The position numbers were made by a program, and so were the translations under genes. Below are positions 44,953 through 53,765 of a stretch of 64,000 nucleotides of DNA, one piece after another. The stretch comes from Nitrososphaerota archaeon (GTDB lineage: Archaea > Thermoproteota > Nitrososphaeria > Nitrososphaerales > Nitrosopumilaceae). The stretch spans positions 37,169 through 101,168 of the forward strand of contig VBPL01000038.1 in NCBI GenBank assembly GCA_005877205.1, given 5' to 3'. Each line of letters opens with the position of its first letter. Position 1 is the first letter of the stretch. Under the pieces are notes generated by a model that was not told where the DNA came from, did no database searches, and saw only the letters and a program-made list of their open reading frames with translations.

Positions 44953-47900
44953 TTGTACAAAATACTGGCAATTTTCCTTGTTATATTATTGATTTTACCT
45001 CAGACATCACCATTAGGAAATGCGAAGGCCTACTCAGATCATCCCAATCTCTTTGTCTCAGCGGAAAACAGTCTTTTTGAAAATCATTTTTCTGGAGCTA
45101 TGGTAGTGGAAGTAATTGTAAGGGAAGACAATACTCAACTTGACCAGACTCTGGGAGAACCGCCTGTTACAGTAAATGGAAGACAACTTCGCATGGTTCA
45201 GAGTTCTGATGGAAGCTGGTATGCATTTTTTGCTAATACAGACAAAGCTAAACAGGCTGATCAAGTGGTGCCACCAAATGCTTCTGGTGAGAGTTTAGAT
45301 TTCGGAGTATTTTGTTCTGGCTCTACTTCTTCATCTGTTCTAGGTGCAGATTTCTCACAGACAGATGGTGTGGCAATTCCAGATTCTGCTAATTTGACTG
45401 GTACAACAGACGGTGACGCAAACTTCAACTCGTGCGACGGAACACCAGCAGCTCCTAGTAACAAAGACAATGTTGTTCGATTTCCTCCTTCCTTGAATAT
45501 GAACCCAAAAGTTCCAGTTGGTCAAATAGGAATAAATCCAAATGTATGGCCTCTCATACAATTGTTTACTTTTAGCAACGCGGTTCATATAGAATACAAT
45601 CGTGGAGGTGGCACCCAAAGTGTTGACCTTGATTATTTTGAGATTCCAAATATTACAATAAAACTTGATAGAGAGGCATATCCTCAAGGCTCTGAAGTTT
45701 TCGCAACAATAAACGACATACAATTGAACGAAGATCCTACCTCGGTAGATTCGTGGACATTTAATGTTGATTCTCCTCAAGCAACCTTCTATCAGGCTTT
45801 TGCTGAATCAGGAAAAAGTGCAAGCGGTCCAGGTCTTGTGAACCTCATCCCATATCTTGACAATTTGGGCTTCAAAGACAATGGTCATGTAGAAATGAAC
45901 CTAGGCGGTGTTGTTAATCTGAAAACGAACTTCATTCAAACTACTACATCTTTGACTGCTGGTAGTGCAACATATGACAAACTATTAACATTTGTAGAAA
46001 CTGGACAGAATACAGGAATTTTCGAGAGCTCGTTGAATAGTATATCGACAATTGGAATTTTGCCTAACGCTCCTAGATCTCAATCAGGCACTATAGAGTA
46101 CAATTTAGAGAGAGCGTCTATAGTATCTGGTACAACAACAGCCAGTCTTGCTATTGGTAGTGGTCAAGGACAGTTTAACTCGGGACAAAAAGAAACCATC
46201 ACGCTTGTAGATAACGACCAAAACCTGAACGCTGGATTAGTCGACGAGCTTAACATCTTCAGGAGCTCTGCGGTAATACCTACATTAAAGATCGGAAATC
46301 CAGTGACACTAGAGAGTTCCTCTGACGTGAAATTCTATCCAAATTCAGTAGGTTTTGCTGGTGCGGTATTGGTACCATCCAATATTCCTGATTCTAACTC
46401 GGCAAGATTATTAATAGATACCCGCTCAGTCTCAACTACTACCAATTTTGAGAAGATTACCCTAAACCTAGGAGTAACTGCACAAAATCTTAAGGATCTA
46501 TTCATAGATACAACCCAACCAAATTCAGATGGAACAAATTGGATTAATTATGATTTGAGATCATTCCAACAACAACTTGGAATCGCATCATTTTCGGATG
46601 CAAGTATGACTCTATACTTTGGAGGACTGCCAGGATCGTCATCAGTACAAATTGTTTCCTCAGGAACCATTGCAGGCGGTAATGGTCTTGTGCAAATTGA
46701 TAATGTTACAATAACAAGAATTGAATCTATTTCTTCCGGTTCGCCAGTATTCTTAGAGATTAATTTCGATACGTCCGGAGATCCATCAAAAGCCGGCAAA
46801 ATTTCGAGCGAGAACGACACACAACCAATTGTTTTTGATCTCTTTTCATTCGGAAGTAAAAATGGTCAGCAAGTAAACAATGCCATTTACCGTGCTGAAC
46901 TTCGAGAAACATCTAGCAGTTCAGGAATTTTTTCGGGTACAATTGAGTATTCCATAATAAACCAACTAAATCAATTTGATCCCAACTTGATCCACAGCCT
47001 GAAGACTTTTGGCAATCAAATAAAATTTCTTGTGAACGATCAGCTGATAAATGAGAAAGGAATTAATTTCTCTATTTCAAGCTCAGAGGGAGGACAAAAA
47101 ACTACTGTTACCTCAAAAAACAATCTTCCAACACATGCCGGAACAGTTACGCTTGATTCAACAAATTACAGAATTGGTCAGCCAGTTACAATAACACTCT
47201 ATGATCCAGACCTTGTCACTGACGCCGATACTATCCAAACCTACACTAGTGTAAGTGATCCAAGCTCACTGGCAGATGATACTGTTGGAGATAGTAGTGG
47301 TAACATCCTACTTGAAGTATGGATAAAGGGATTCAAATTTCATCATTGTACAATAAATGGGATTGCATATGGGGGACTGGCAGCTACAGGATTTGCTCTC
47401 ACAGAAACAAGTCCTGGAATCGGTGTATTCAAGGGAACTTTTAAGATGCCATCAAGAATATGTAACGAAGACGGAACAAGTCTGATATCTCCAACAGGTG
47501 GCAATATACAACTTTGGTATCATGACTTCAAAGATGCTTTTGGAAGGTCAGTCATAATAGGTTCAACAGTTGCTACTCCAGCAAAAACGTATGAATCTTC
47601 GACCCCTGTGCTGGCATACTCTCATAAGATTTCACAGTCAATACAAATTACTGATGACAATGGTAGACCTCTTTTGCAAAACCCCAAACTGGGGCAGACT
47701 ATAAACTTCAAGAGTCTTCTTTCAAACAACGATATAAAGGAATCTCAAAGAATTTCATATATTGTTCAGATAAAGGATAGCGATAACAAGGTCGTATTAA
47801 TAAACTGGTTAAATAACAACTTGTCACCATCTACCAGTGCTAACGAAGAAATTAAGTGGAAACCCACTTCACCTGGAATTTATTCTATTGAAATCTTTGT

Positions 47901-47970
47901 ATGGGATGGTATGGACTCCCTTGTGCCTTTGATAGAGAAAAAGGAATACAAACTCCAAGTATTTTCCTGA
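44953..47970 (+). CDS. Large secreted cell-surface protein, S-layer-like
   Basis: 1005 aa, TTG start at 44953. Signal peptide residues 1-25 (KILAIFLVILLILPQ). The mature part is polar, rich in Ser, Thr, Asn and Gly, built of beta-sandwich modules (repeated SG.FSGT/TGIFESSLN and PVTITLYDPDL-type segments). The C-terminal domain (about 905-1005, ISYIVQIKDSDNKVVLINWL then GIYSIEIFVWDGMDS) is a module common at the end of thaumarchaeal surface proteins. No transmembrane anchor or PEFG tail is seen, so anchoring is unclear. S-layer identity is inference. Confidence 0.7.
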   Translation: MYKILAIFLVILLILPQTSPLGNAKAYSDHPNLFVSAENSLFENHFSGAMVVEVIVREDNTQLDQTLGEPPVTVNGRQLRMVQSSDGSWYAFFANTDKAKQADQVVPPNASGESLDFGVFCSGSTSSSVLGADFSQTDGVAIPDSANLTGTTDGDANFNSCDGTPAAPSNKDNVVRFPPSLNMNPKVPVGQIGINPNVWPLIQLFTFSNAVHIEYNRGGGTQSVDLDYFEIPNITIKLDREAYPQGSEVFATINDIQLNEDPTSVDSWTFNVDSPQATFYQAFAESGKSASGPGLVNLIPYLDNLGFKDNGHVEMNLGGVVNLKTNFIQTTTSLTAGSATYDKLLTFVETGQNTGIFESSLNSISTIGILPNAPRSQSGTIEYNLERASIVSGTTTASLAIGSGQGQFNSGQKETITLVDNDQNLNAGLVDELNIFRSSAVIPTLKIGNPVTLESSSDVKFYPNSVGFAGAVLVPSNIPDSNSARLLIDTRSVSTTTNFEKITLNLGVTAQNLKDLFIDTTQPNSDGTNWINYDLRSFQQQLGIASFSDASMTLYFGGLPGSSSVQIVSSGTIAGGNGLVQIDNVTITRIESISSGSPVFLEINFDTSGDPSKAGKISSENDTQPIVFDLFSFGSKNGQQVNNAIYRAELRETSSSSGIFSGTIEYSIINQLNQFDPNLIHSLKTFGNQIKFLVNDQLINEKGINFSISSSEGGQKTTVTSKNNLPTHAGTVTLDSTNYRIGQPVTITLYDPDLVTDADTIQTYTSVSDPSSLADDTVGDSSGNILLEVWIKGFKFHHCTINGIAYGGLAATGFALTETSPGIGVFKGTFKMPSRICNEDGTSLISPTGGNIQLWYHDFKDAFGRSVIIGSTVATPAKTYESSTPVLAYSHKISQSIQITDDNGRPLLQNPKLGQTINFKSLLSNNDIKESQRISYIVQIKDSDNKVVLINWLNNNLSPSTSANEEIKWKPTSPGIYSIEIFVWDGMDSLVPLIEKKEYKLQVFS

Positions 47971-48006
47971 GAGATAATGACACGACTAATAGCAATTCTC
48001 TGAAAT

Positions 48007-49133
48007 CTAGAAATTGTATTTGCTTTTATACGGTGATACTGTACGCAGCTCCTTGACTACTTTTTTTAGCACCTCCACAGTATCGTCTATTTCCTGCTCG
48101 GTATTAGTTGTTCCAACTGTAAGACGCAAAGAACCCGTTATCTGTTCGTGTGAAAAACCCATGGCCTTTAGTACATGCGAAGGCCTCTGAATACGGACAG
48201 AACATGCAGAGCCGGTAGACGCCGCGATTTTATTTTCATCAAGTTTTATAATCAAGTCTTCACCGCTGACTCCAAGAAATGTAAAATGTACGTTGTTTGG
48301 AATCCTCTTTTCCGGGTGGCCATTAAGGGTAGTACCTTGTATTTCATTTATCACCCTGGAAACTAGTCTATTTGTTAATTTTTTGAAATGAGAGATATTC
48401 TGATCCAAATTATCTCTTGCCAGCTTACATGCCATCCCGAATCCTGCCATGTTAGCAACGTTTTCTGTGCCAGAACGTAGTCCGCTTTCCTGACCGCCTC
48501 CCAGTAGGAGAGGTGATATCTTTACACCCTTTTTTATGTATAAAGCACCCACACCCTTTGGACCGTTAATTTTGTGAGACGATATTGAAAGTAAATCGAC
48601 GCCAAAGCCCTTCACATCTATGGCAACTTTTCCAACAGCTTGAACGGCATCTGTATGGAAGATAGCATTTTTTTCATGTGCTATCCTGGCCAACTCTTTT
48701 ATGGGTTGTATTGTACCTACCTCATTGTTAGCAAACATTACGGTGACAAGGCAAGTATCATGCGAAAGTTCTTTTCTCAAATCTTCAGGATCGATAAGAC
48801 CGTACTTGTCTACAGGAAGATAAGATACCTTGTAACTTTCTCTTTCAAGATGCTTACATGGTTCAAGTATCGCATCGTGTTCGATTGATGATGTTATGAT
48901 ATGTTTTCCTTTTTTTTGAGATGCAATGCCATACAGTGCTGTGTTGTTTGATTCTGTGCCTCCTGAAGTCAAAATGATCTCGTCATTATTTGCTCCAATT
49001 AGATTCGCAATTCTTTTCCTTGCATTCTGAATGGCTGAGTTAGCAAACCTTACTGTTCTTTAAAGAATGGCATCATTTCTTCAATAACTTTCGTGTGGAC
49101 TGGGGTAGAGGCAGCGTTATCCAAGTAAATCAA
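48007..49133 (-). pseudogene. Cysteine desulfurase (NifS/IscS-like), frameshifted
   Basis: The N-terminal piece starts at TTG 49133 (IYLDNAASTPVHTKVIEE...FFKEQ) and ends at a TAA at 49050-49052. The continuation is in another frame from 49050: RFANSAIQNARKRIANLIG, then LTSGGTESNN. Between EQ and RFANS the usual YGNPSS-type segment is missing, so a short deletion whose length is not a multiple of 3 has shifted the frame. The C-terminal portion (48007-48972) is intact, with PLP lysine in SISSHKINGPKG and catalytic Cys in STGSACSVR. The N-terminal piece overlaps larE by 4 bp. A sequencing error is possible. Confidence 0.8.
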
Positions 49134-49930
49134 TCTATGATCACATTAAGTTTCCCTGGTCTGTACCCATCAGGATCAATGAGAACTGTTTCAAAACTTA
49201 ATTCCTTCAAGCACTCCTTGAGGATTAAGAATTTTTTTTTGTCTCCAAGAAGATTAATTTCTTTCTTATTTACTTCGATTTTGGCGTAGTTACCAAAGTC
49301 ACGTACTCGTACCTGTCTCACCCCAAAAAGTTGTTTTACTAGCGTTTCACTCCTCTCAATTCGTTTCAATTTTTCTGCCGTTACTGTAAAACCCCAAGGA
49401 ATACGTGATGCAAGACAAGAATTTGATGGCTTGTCGTAGATCGACAATCCAGCCTCTTTTGCACACCTTCTCACATCCGATTTTATTAGTCCTGCTTCTA
49501 CAAGTGGACTTTGGATTCCAAGACTCTTCAATGCTGTTATTCCTGGACGATACTCTCTCAGATCATCAAGATTTGTACCATCTACTATTAGACTCATATT
49601 TTCGGCTCTAGATACGTTGAGTAGGTGTTTTGCTAATTCTGTTCTGCAGTGGAAACATCTAGTTAGATCATTTTTAATGAAATCGGGATTCTCAAGCTCA
49701 TTGTATTCTATAACAATATGTCTGATTCCTATTTCAGCACAAACCCTCTTGGCAGACTCCAATTCTTCTTGTGCTAGAGTCTTGTAGTCCGCAGTAGCAG
49801 CTACAGAAAACTCTCCAAGAGATTTTTGCGCGGCATATGCTACTAATGCACTGTCCACTCCACCAGACAGAGCAACAAGAACTCTTCCTTTTCCATTGAA
49901 CCATTCAATTAATTGTTGTAACTTGGTCAT
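49130..49930 (-). CDS. larE: LarE-type ATP-dependent sulfur transferase
   Basis: 266 aa PP-loop enzyme (SGGVDS at 22-27) that thiolates the pyridinium precursor of the nickel-pincer nucleotide (NPN) cofactor. Conserved cysteines C92 and C95 (RCFHCR) and C172 (SCLASRIPWG, the position of the sacrificial cysteine in lactobacillar LarE). Three cysteines are the pattern of the [4Fe-4S]-type LarE, which would use cluster-bound sulfide instead of self-sacrifice. Overlaps larC by 4 bp (49927-49930) and the desulfurase pseudogene by 4 bp. Confidence 0.85.
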   Translation of the reverse strand: MTKLQQLIEWFNGKGRVLVALSGGVDSALVAYAAQKSLGEFSVAATADYKTLAQEELESAKRVCAEIGIRHIVIEYNELENPDFIKNDLTRCFHCRTELAKHLLNVSRAENMSLIVDGTNLDDLREYRPGITALKSLGIQSPLVEAGLIKSDVRRCAKEAGLSIYDKPSNSCLASRIPWGFTVTAEKLKRIERSETLVKQLFGVRQVRVRDFGNYAKIEVNKKEINLLGDKKKFLILKECLKELSFETVLIDPDGYRPGKLNVIID

Positions 49931-51159
49931 TTTAGGTGAAGCTTTTGTTTTACCTCTGATGATATCAATTCCAACGCATCTTTAAATGATATATCTAATG
50001 AACCTGAAACTGATTTAACATCCTCTGGTTCCACTTTGAAATGCTTTACAACGTCATTATCTTTTGCAATCTTACATCTTACAGTGAAGCTTTTGTCGTG
50101 GATCACAACAGGAACAGATATTAAGATTCTTGGAACTACATATCGGTTAGAAGATCTGATTCTAACTCCTAGCGTACCAGTCTCTGACACGAGAGTATTA
50201 ATTAAAGCATTTACTGATGACGAGTCACAAATTACAGAGACAAGATTAGTCAGCCTTCCCTTTTTTGTGATAGCCGATGATACTGTTACATCTTTTGCAC
50301 CGTTAGAAATTAGTTTATCAATCGTAAGTCCTATCACCTCGCCTGATACATCATCAATATTTGTTTCCAGAATTTGTACTGTGTCTTGTTGAAATTGACG
50401 TGTTGACTCACCTTTCACAATTTTCAGAACATTGGCAAAGCCATCAAAATCTTTAGTTCCTGCACCATATCCAATTGATTTTACTTTCATGAGAGGATAA
50501 AATTCTGAACACCTATGTGCTAGATTTACTAGTAGACTTGCCCCAGTTGGAGTCGTAAGTTCATCCTTTGCTTGCCCACCAGAAATGATAATGTCTGATC
50601 CACGAAATATTTCCAAAATTGCACTGGCAGGATTGGATACCATGCCGTGAGAAAAATCGAGTTTACCTCCTCCAACAGCTACGGGTGTGGAAATAATTTC
50701 TTCAGAGAAAAATTTCAGGTCGTCTAGCGCTATGGAAGAACCAATAATATCAATAACGGTATCCATGCTTGACGCTTCGTGAAAATGAACTGACTCAACA
50801 GGCTCTCCATGAATTTTGGATTCTGCATTAATTAAGGACTTTATACTTTCCCTTGCGAAGACTTTGGCCTGTTCTGATAAGCCAATCTTATCTGATGCTA
50901 ATAATATACAATCTTGAATCTCAATTCCCTTTCTCTCATGACTATCTTCTTTTATGTTCAAAATAAGGCGAGTAGCCTCTGTTCCATGTTTTACAGTCTT
51001 TTCGAAAGCAATCTTTTGAATTTTGGAACCTTTGAGATAATTCCCAATTGAATACCCACCATCTATTACTTTAGATTTGTTTGCCCCTATGTTGATAAGA
51101 GCAGATAGTAACATATCTCCTGAAATTCCAGCAACCTGTGCATCAATTACAAGTACCAT
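49927..51159 (-). CDS. larC: Nickel insertion protein LarC
   Basis: 410 aa single-frame LarC (DUF111 family), which inserts nickel into the pincer nucleotide. N-terminal DAQVAGISGDMLLSALINIG, histidine-containing VHFHEASSMDTVIDIIGSS, central ETNIDDVSGEVIGLTIDKL. In lactobacilli it is made by programmed frameshifting of two ORFs; here it is one. A TATA-like ttatatgc on the minus strand (51183-51190) lies about 26 nt upstream of the ATG, so it is the first gene of the larC-larE transcript. Confidence 0.88.
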   Translation of the reverse strand: MVLVIDAQVAGISGDMLLSALINIGANKSKVIDGGYSIGNYLKGSKIQKIAFEKTVKHGTEATRLILNIKEDSHERKGIEIQDCILLASDKIGLSEQAKVFARESIKSLINAESKIHGEPVESVHFHEASSMDTVIDIIGSSIALDDLKFFSEEIISTPVAVGGGKLDFSHGMVSNPASAILEIFRGSDIIISGGQAKDELTTPTGASLLVNLAHRCSEFYPLMKVKSIGYGAGTKDFDGFANVLKIVKGESTRQFQQDTVQILETNIDDVSGEVIGLTIDKLISNGAKDVTVSSAITKKGRLTNLVSVICDSSSVNALINTLVSETGTLGVRIRSSNRYVVPRILISVPVVIHDKSFTVRCKIAKDNDVVKHFKVEPEDVKSVSGSLDISFKDALELISSEVKQKLHLK

Positions 51160-51297
51160 AAGTTTCTAAACACATTGAAATGCATATAAATTGTAATTCT
51201 ATGTCGTTCAATTCAAGAATCTAGATCATACGGCATTCTGCCTTATTGCACAAAACAAATAGTGAAGTTTAATTAGCGATTAAAGGGACGCCTGTTT

Positions 51298-52212
51298 ATG
51301 ATTACCATTATTGGGTCAGGTAAAGTCGGAGGAGCAGCTGCACTTTTTACTGCTCTAAGAAAAGTCACCGATGAAATTCTATTGCTAGATATCATTCAGG
51401 GTCTCCCACAGGGGGAAGCGATGGATCTTAATCATATGCTTTCAGAAAAAGGAATTGATGTAAACATCCGAGGTTCAAACGACTATTCGGAAATGAAAGG
51501 CTCAGATATTGTAGTTGTTGTGGCAGGTTCAGGACGAAAACCCGGAATGACAAGAATGGATCTACTGAAAATTAATACATCAATTATAAAAGGAGTAGCT
51601 GAAAATATCAAGAAATACGCAAAGGAATCAATAATAATACCTGTAACAAACCCTCTAGATCCAATGGCATACCTTACATACAAGGTATCCGGATTTCAAA
51701 AGAATCGAGTATTTGGTATGGGTAACATGCTTGATTTATCAAGATTTGTACAATTCATTCACGAATCAACTGGATATTCTCGCAATTCGATTCGTGCATT
51801 GGTAATTGGTGAACATGGTGAAAACATGTTGCCTTTGCCAAGGTATTCAACCGTAGCCGGAATCCCGTTGTTATCTATTTTATCAAGAGACAAAATCGAA
51901 GCAATTGTCCAGGGCACAAGGCAAGTAGCAGCTAAGGTAATAGAGCTGAAAGGCGCGACCGTACATGCTCCAGGCAATGCAATTTCTACTATTATTGAAG
52001 CCGTGGTAAGAGACACAAAGCAGGTGATGCCAGTCGCAACTTATCTTGATGGGGAATACGGTTATTCAGACGTGTCAATTGGCGTACCTGCAGTTATAGG
52101 GAAAAATGGTGCTGAAAAAGTAGTAGAATTGGACTTGGATTCAGGCGAAGAAGAGTGGTTTAAGAAGGGAATTGAAAGCGTGAAGAGTGCAATTTCAAAT
52201 CTTACCATCTAA
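51298..52212 (+). CDS. mdh: Malate/lactate dehydrogenase family protein
   Basis: 304 aa NAD(P)-dependent 2-hydroxyacid dehydrogenase, LDH/MDH superfamily. Seen: [15 protein letters not shown] (6-20), [32 protein letters not shown], and catalytic His in [10 protein letters not shown]. Malate specificity is the usual assignment for archaeal members, though lactate cannot be excluded. It lies between larC/larE and larB; the linkage is positional only. Confidence 0.88.
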   Translation: MITIIGSGKVGGAAALFTALRKVTDEILLLDIIQGLPQGEAMDLNHMLSEKGIDVNIRGSNDYSEMKGSDIVVVVAGSGRKPGMTRMDLLKINTSIIKGVAENIKKYAKESIIIPVTNPLDPMAYLTYKVSGFQKNRVFGMGNMLDLSRFVQFIHESTGYSRNSIRALVIGEHGENMLPLPRYSTVAGIPLLSILSRDKIEAIVQGTRQVAAKVIELKGATVHAPGNAISTIIEAVVRDTKQVMPVATYLDGEYGYSDVSIGVPAVIGKNGAEKVVELDLDSGEEEWFKKGIESVKSAISNLTI

Positions 52213-52249
52213 TTAAATTTTTAACCCTATACTGTAATTATCAATAACA

Positions 52250-53029
52250 TTGGAACTTACCAAAATATTGGAGTCGCTTGATCTTGGAAAGATTAGTGTA
52301 CCTAAAGCGAAGAAATTGATTTCTCTCTACTCGGTTGAGAAGATAGAAGAATTTGTAAAGCTTGATGTTGGAAGAAGGTCACGACGCGGTATACCGGAGG
52401 TAATATTTGCTGAAAAGAAACATCTATCAGATTTGCAGAAAATAATTCTTGTAGCAATGTCAAGGTCAGAACGTGTCTTGATCTCTAGAATTAACAAAGA
52501 TTATTACAAAAAGATAATCTCATTTTCGAGAAGAAATAAGCTAAAGACTAAGGTTGGCAAGAATACTACGTCTATACTGTTTTACAAAAAACTAACTTCG
52601 GTCGGTGGCAAAGTTGGGATACTAACTGCTGGTACTTCAGATATTGGCGTAGCAGAAGAAGCTAGATTAATGTGTGAGGCAATGGGATGTGAATGTATTT
52701 ATAGCTACGATGTAGGAATAGCAGGATTTCATAGAGTATTTCCCGTGATAAAAAAAATGATACAGGAGGAAGTCGATGCAATAATAGTGGTTGCAGGCAT
52801 GGAGGGGGCTCTTGCATCCATAATCTCATCATTAGTGGACATCCCAGTAATAGGAGTACCTTCATCCGTTGGATATGGCTATGGTGAAAAAGGAATAGCA
52901 GCCTTAGCCTCAATGCTACAAAGTTGCACTTTGGGACTTGCTGTAGTAAACATAGACAATGGAATAGGCGCAGGAGCTTTTGCAGCAAATATGGCAAATC
53001 AAAGTATGCGAAAGAGAATCAGGTCTTAA
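52250..53029 (+). CDS. larB: LarB (PurE-like NPN biosynthesis carboxylase)
   Basis: 259 aa, TTG start. N-terminal helical domain (ELTKILESLDLGKISVPKAK) and a C-terminal PurE-like domain (KVGILTAGTSDIGVAEEA, YDVGIAGFHRVFPVIKKM, VVVAGMEGALASIISSLV, VPSSVGYGYGEKGIAALASM). LarB carboxylates and hydrolyses nicotinic acid adenine dinucleotide to start NPN synthesis. It completes a LarB-LarC-LarE set in this 5-kb stretch. Overlaps the convergent VIT gene by 11 bp. Confidence 0.87.
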   Translation: MELTKILESLDLGKISVPKAKKLISLYSVEKIEEFVKLDVGRRSRRGIPEVIFAEKKHLSDLQKIILVAMSRSERVLISRINKDYYKKIISFSRRNKLKTKVGKNTTSILFYKKLTSVGGKVGILTAGTSDIGVAEEARLMCEAMGCECIYSYDVGIAGFHRVFPVIKKMIQEEVDAIIVVAGMEGALASIISSLVDIPVIGVPSSVGYGYGEKGIAALASMLQSCTLGLAVVNIDNGIGAGAFAANMANQSMRKRIRS

Positions 53030-53738
53030 TAATTCCGATGTTAGCTAATTCAGAACCAATTCCATATCCTATGAGGGCAATTCCTGTACCAAGACCTGCC
53101 ATTTCAAGTCCTCCACGCAACATACTCAGATTAGCAAGCCTTGATTTTATCGCACCAATAACGAACGACGCAGAAAGACTCGTTCCTATTGCTATTAAAA
53201 GTGGTACGTAACCGTTTGCAAAGAAATATGGAATAATCGGTAATATTCCACCTACAAGAAATGCCCCAAACATACGGAACGCACTCTTCAGAGGATTTCC
53301 AACTATTTCCAAATTCAATTTTAATTCTTCAGTGAGCATTGTATCCAACCAAACTTTCTTATCGGAAGTAATTTTGTTGACAATCTTTTCAAGGTCGGTT
53401 CCAGAGAAACCCTTTGTCTTGTAAACATCTTCAACTTCTTGCCTTTCGGCTTCTGGGACATTTTCCATCTCCCATTTTTCACGTTCAATTTCTGAATGTA
53501 AAATTTGTTTCTGTGATTTTACCGCCAGATAATTCTGGACAGCCATGGCTTTTGCCCCAGTAAACATTGCCACTATCGCAGCTAGTATGATTATACTAGA
53601 AGACACGTCGGCTCCTCCTACTCCTGCCACTAAGCCCAGTGACGTGTTGATTCCGTCACCAAAACCAAATACAAAATCCCTAATCGAACTACTCTCCTTC
53701 AGATGACGTTCTTTGTGTCTTGGTTCAGTTATGTCCAC
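53019..53738 (-). CDS. VIT1/CCC1-family metal transporter
   Basis: 239 aa with five hydrophobic segments. Seen: IRDFVFGFGDGINTSLGLVAG (TM1, with the Asp of the family), FTGAKAMAVQNYLAVKSQKQ, and a cytosolic helical domain with glutamates (EIEREKWEMENVPEAER) in the position of the metal-binding domain of VIT1. Members transport Fe2+/Mn2+; whether nickel is possible here is unknown. Convergent with larB. Confidence 0.82.
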   Translation of the reverse strand: MDITEPRHKERHLKESSSIRDFVFGFGDGINTSLGLVAGVGGADVSSSIIILAAIVAMFTGAKAMAVQNYLAVKSQKQILHSEIEREKWEMENVPEAERQEVEDVYKTKGFSGTDLEKIVNKITSDKKVWLDTMLTEELKLNLEIVGNPLKSAFRMFGAFLVGGILPIIPYFFANGYVPLLIAIGTSLSASFVIGAIKSRLANLSMLRGGLEMAGLGTGIALIGYGIGSELANIGIIKT

Positions 53739-53765
53739 TGTCTAGAGTATATAATACCAGTTTAT

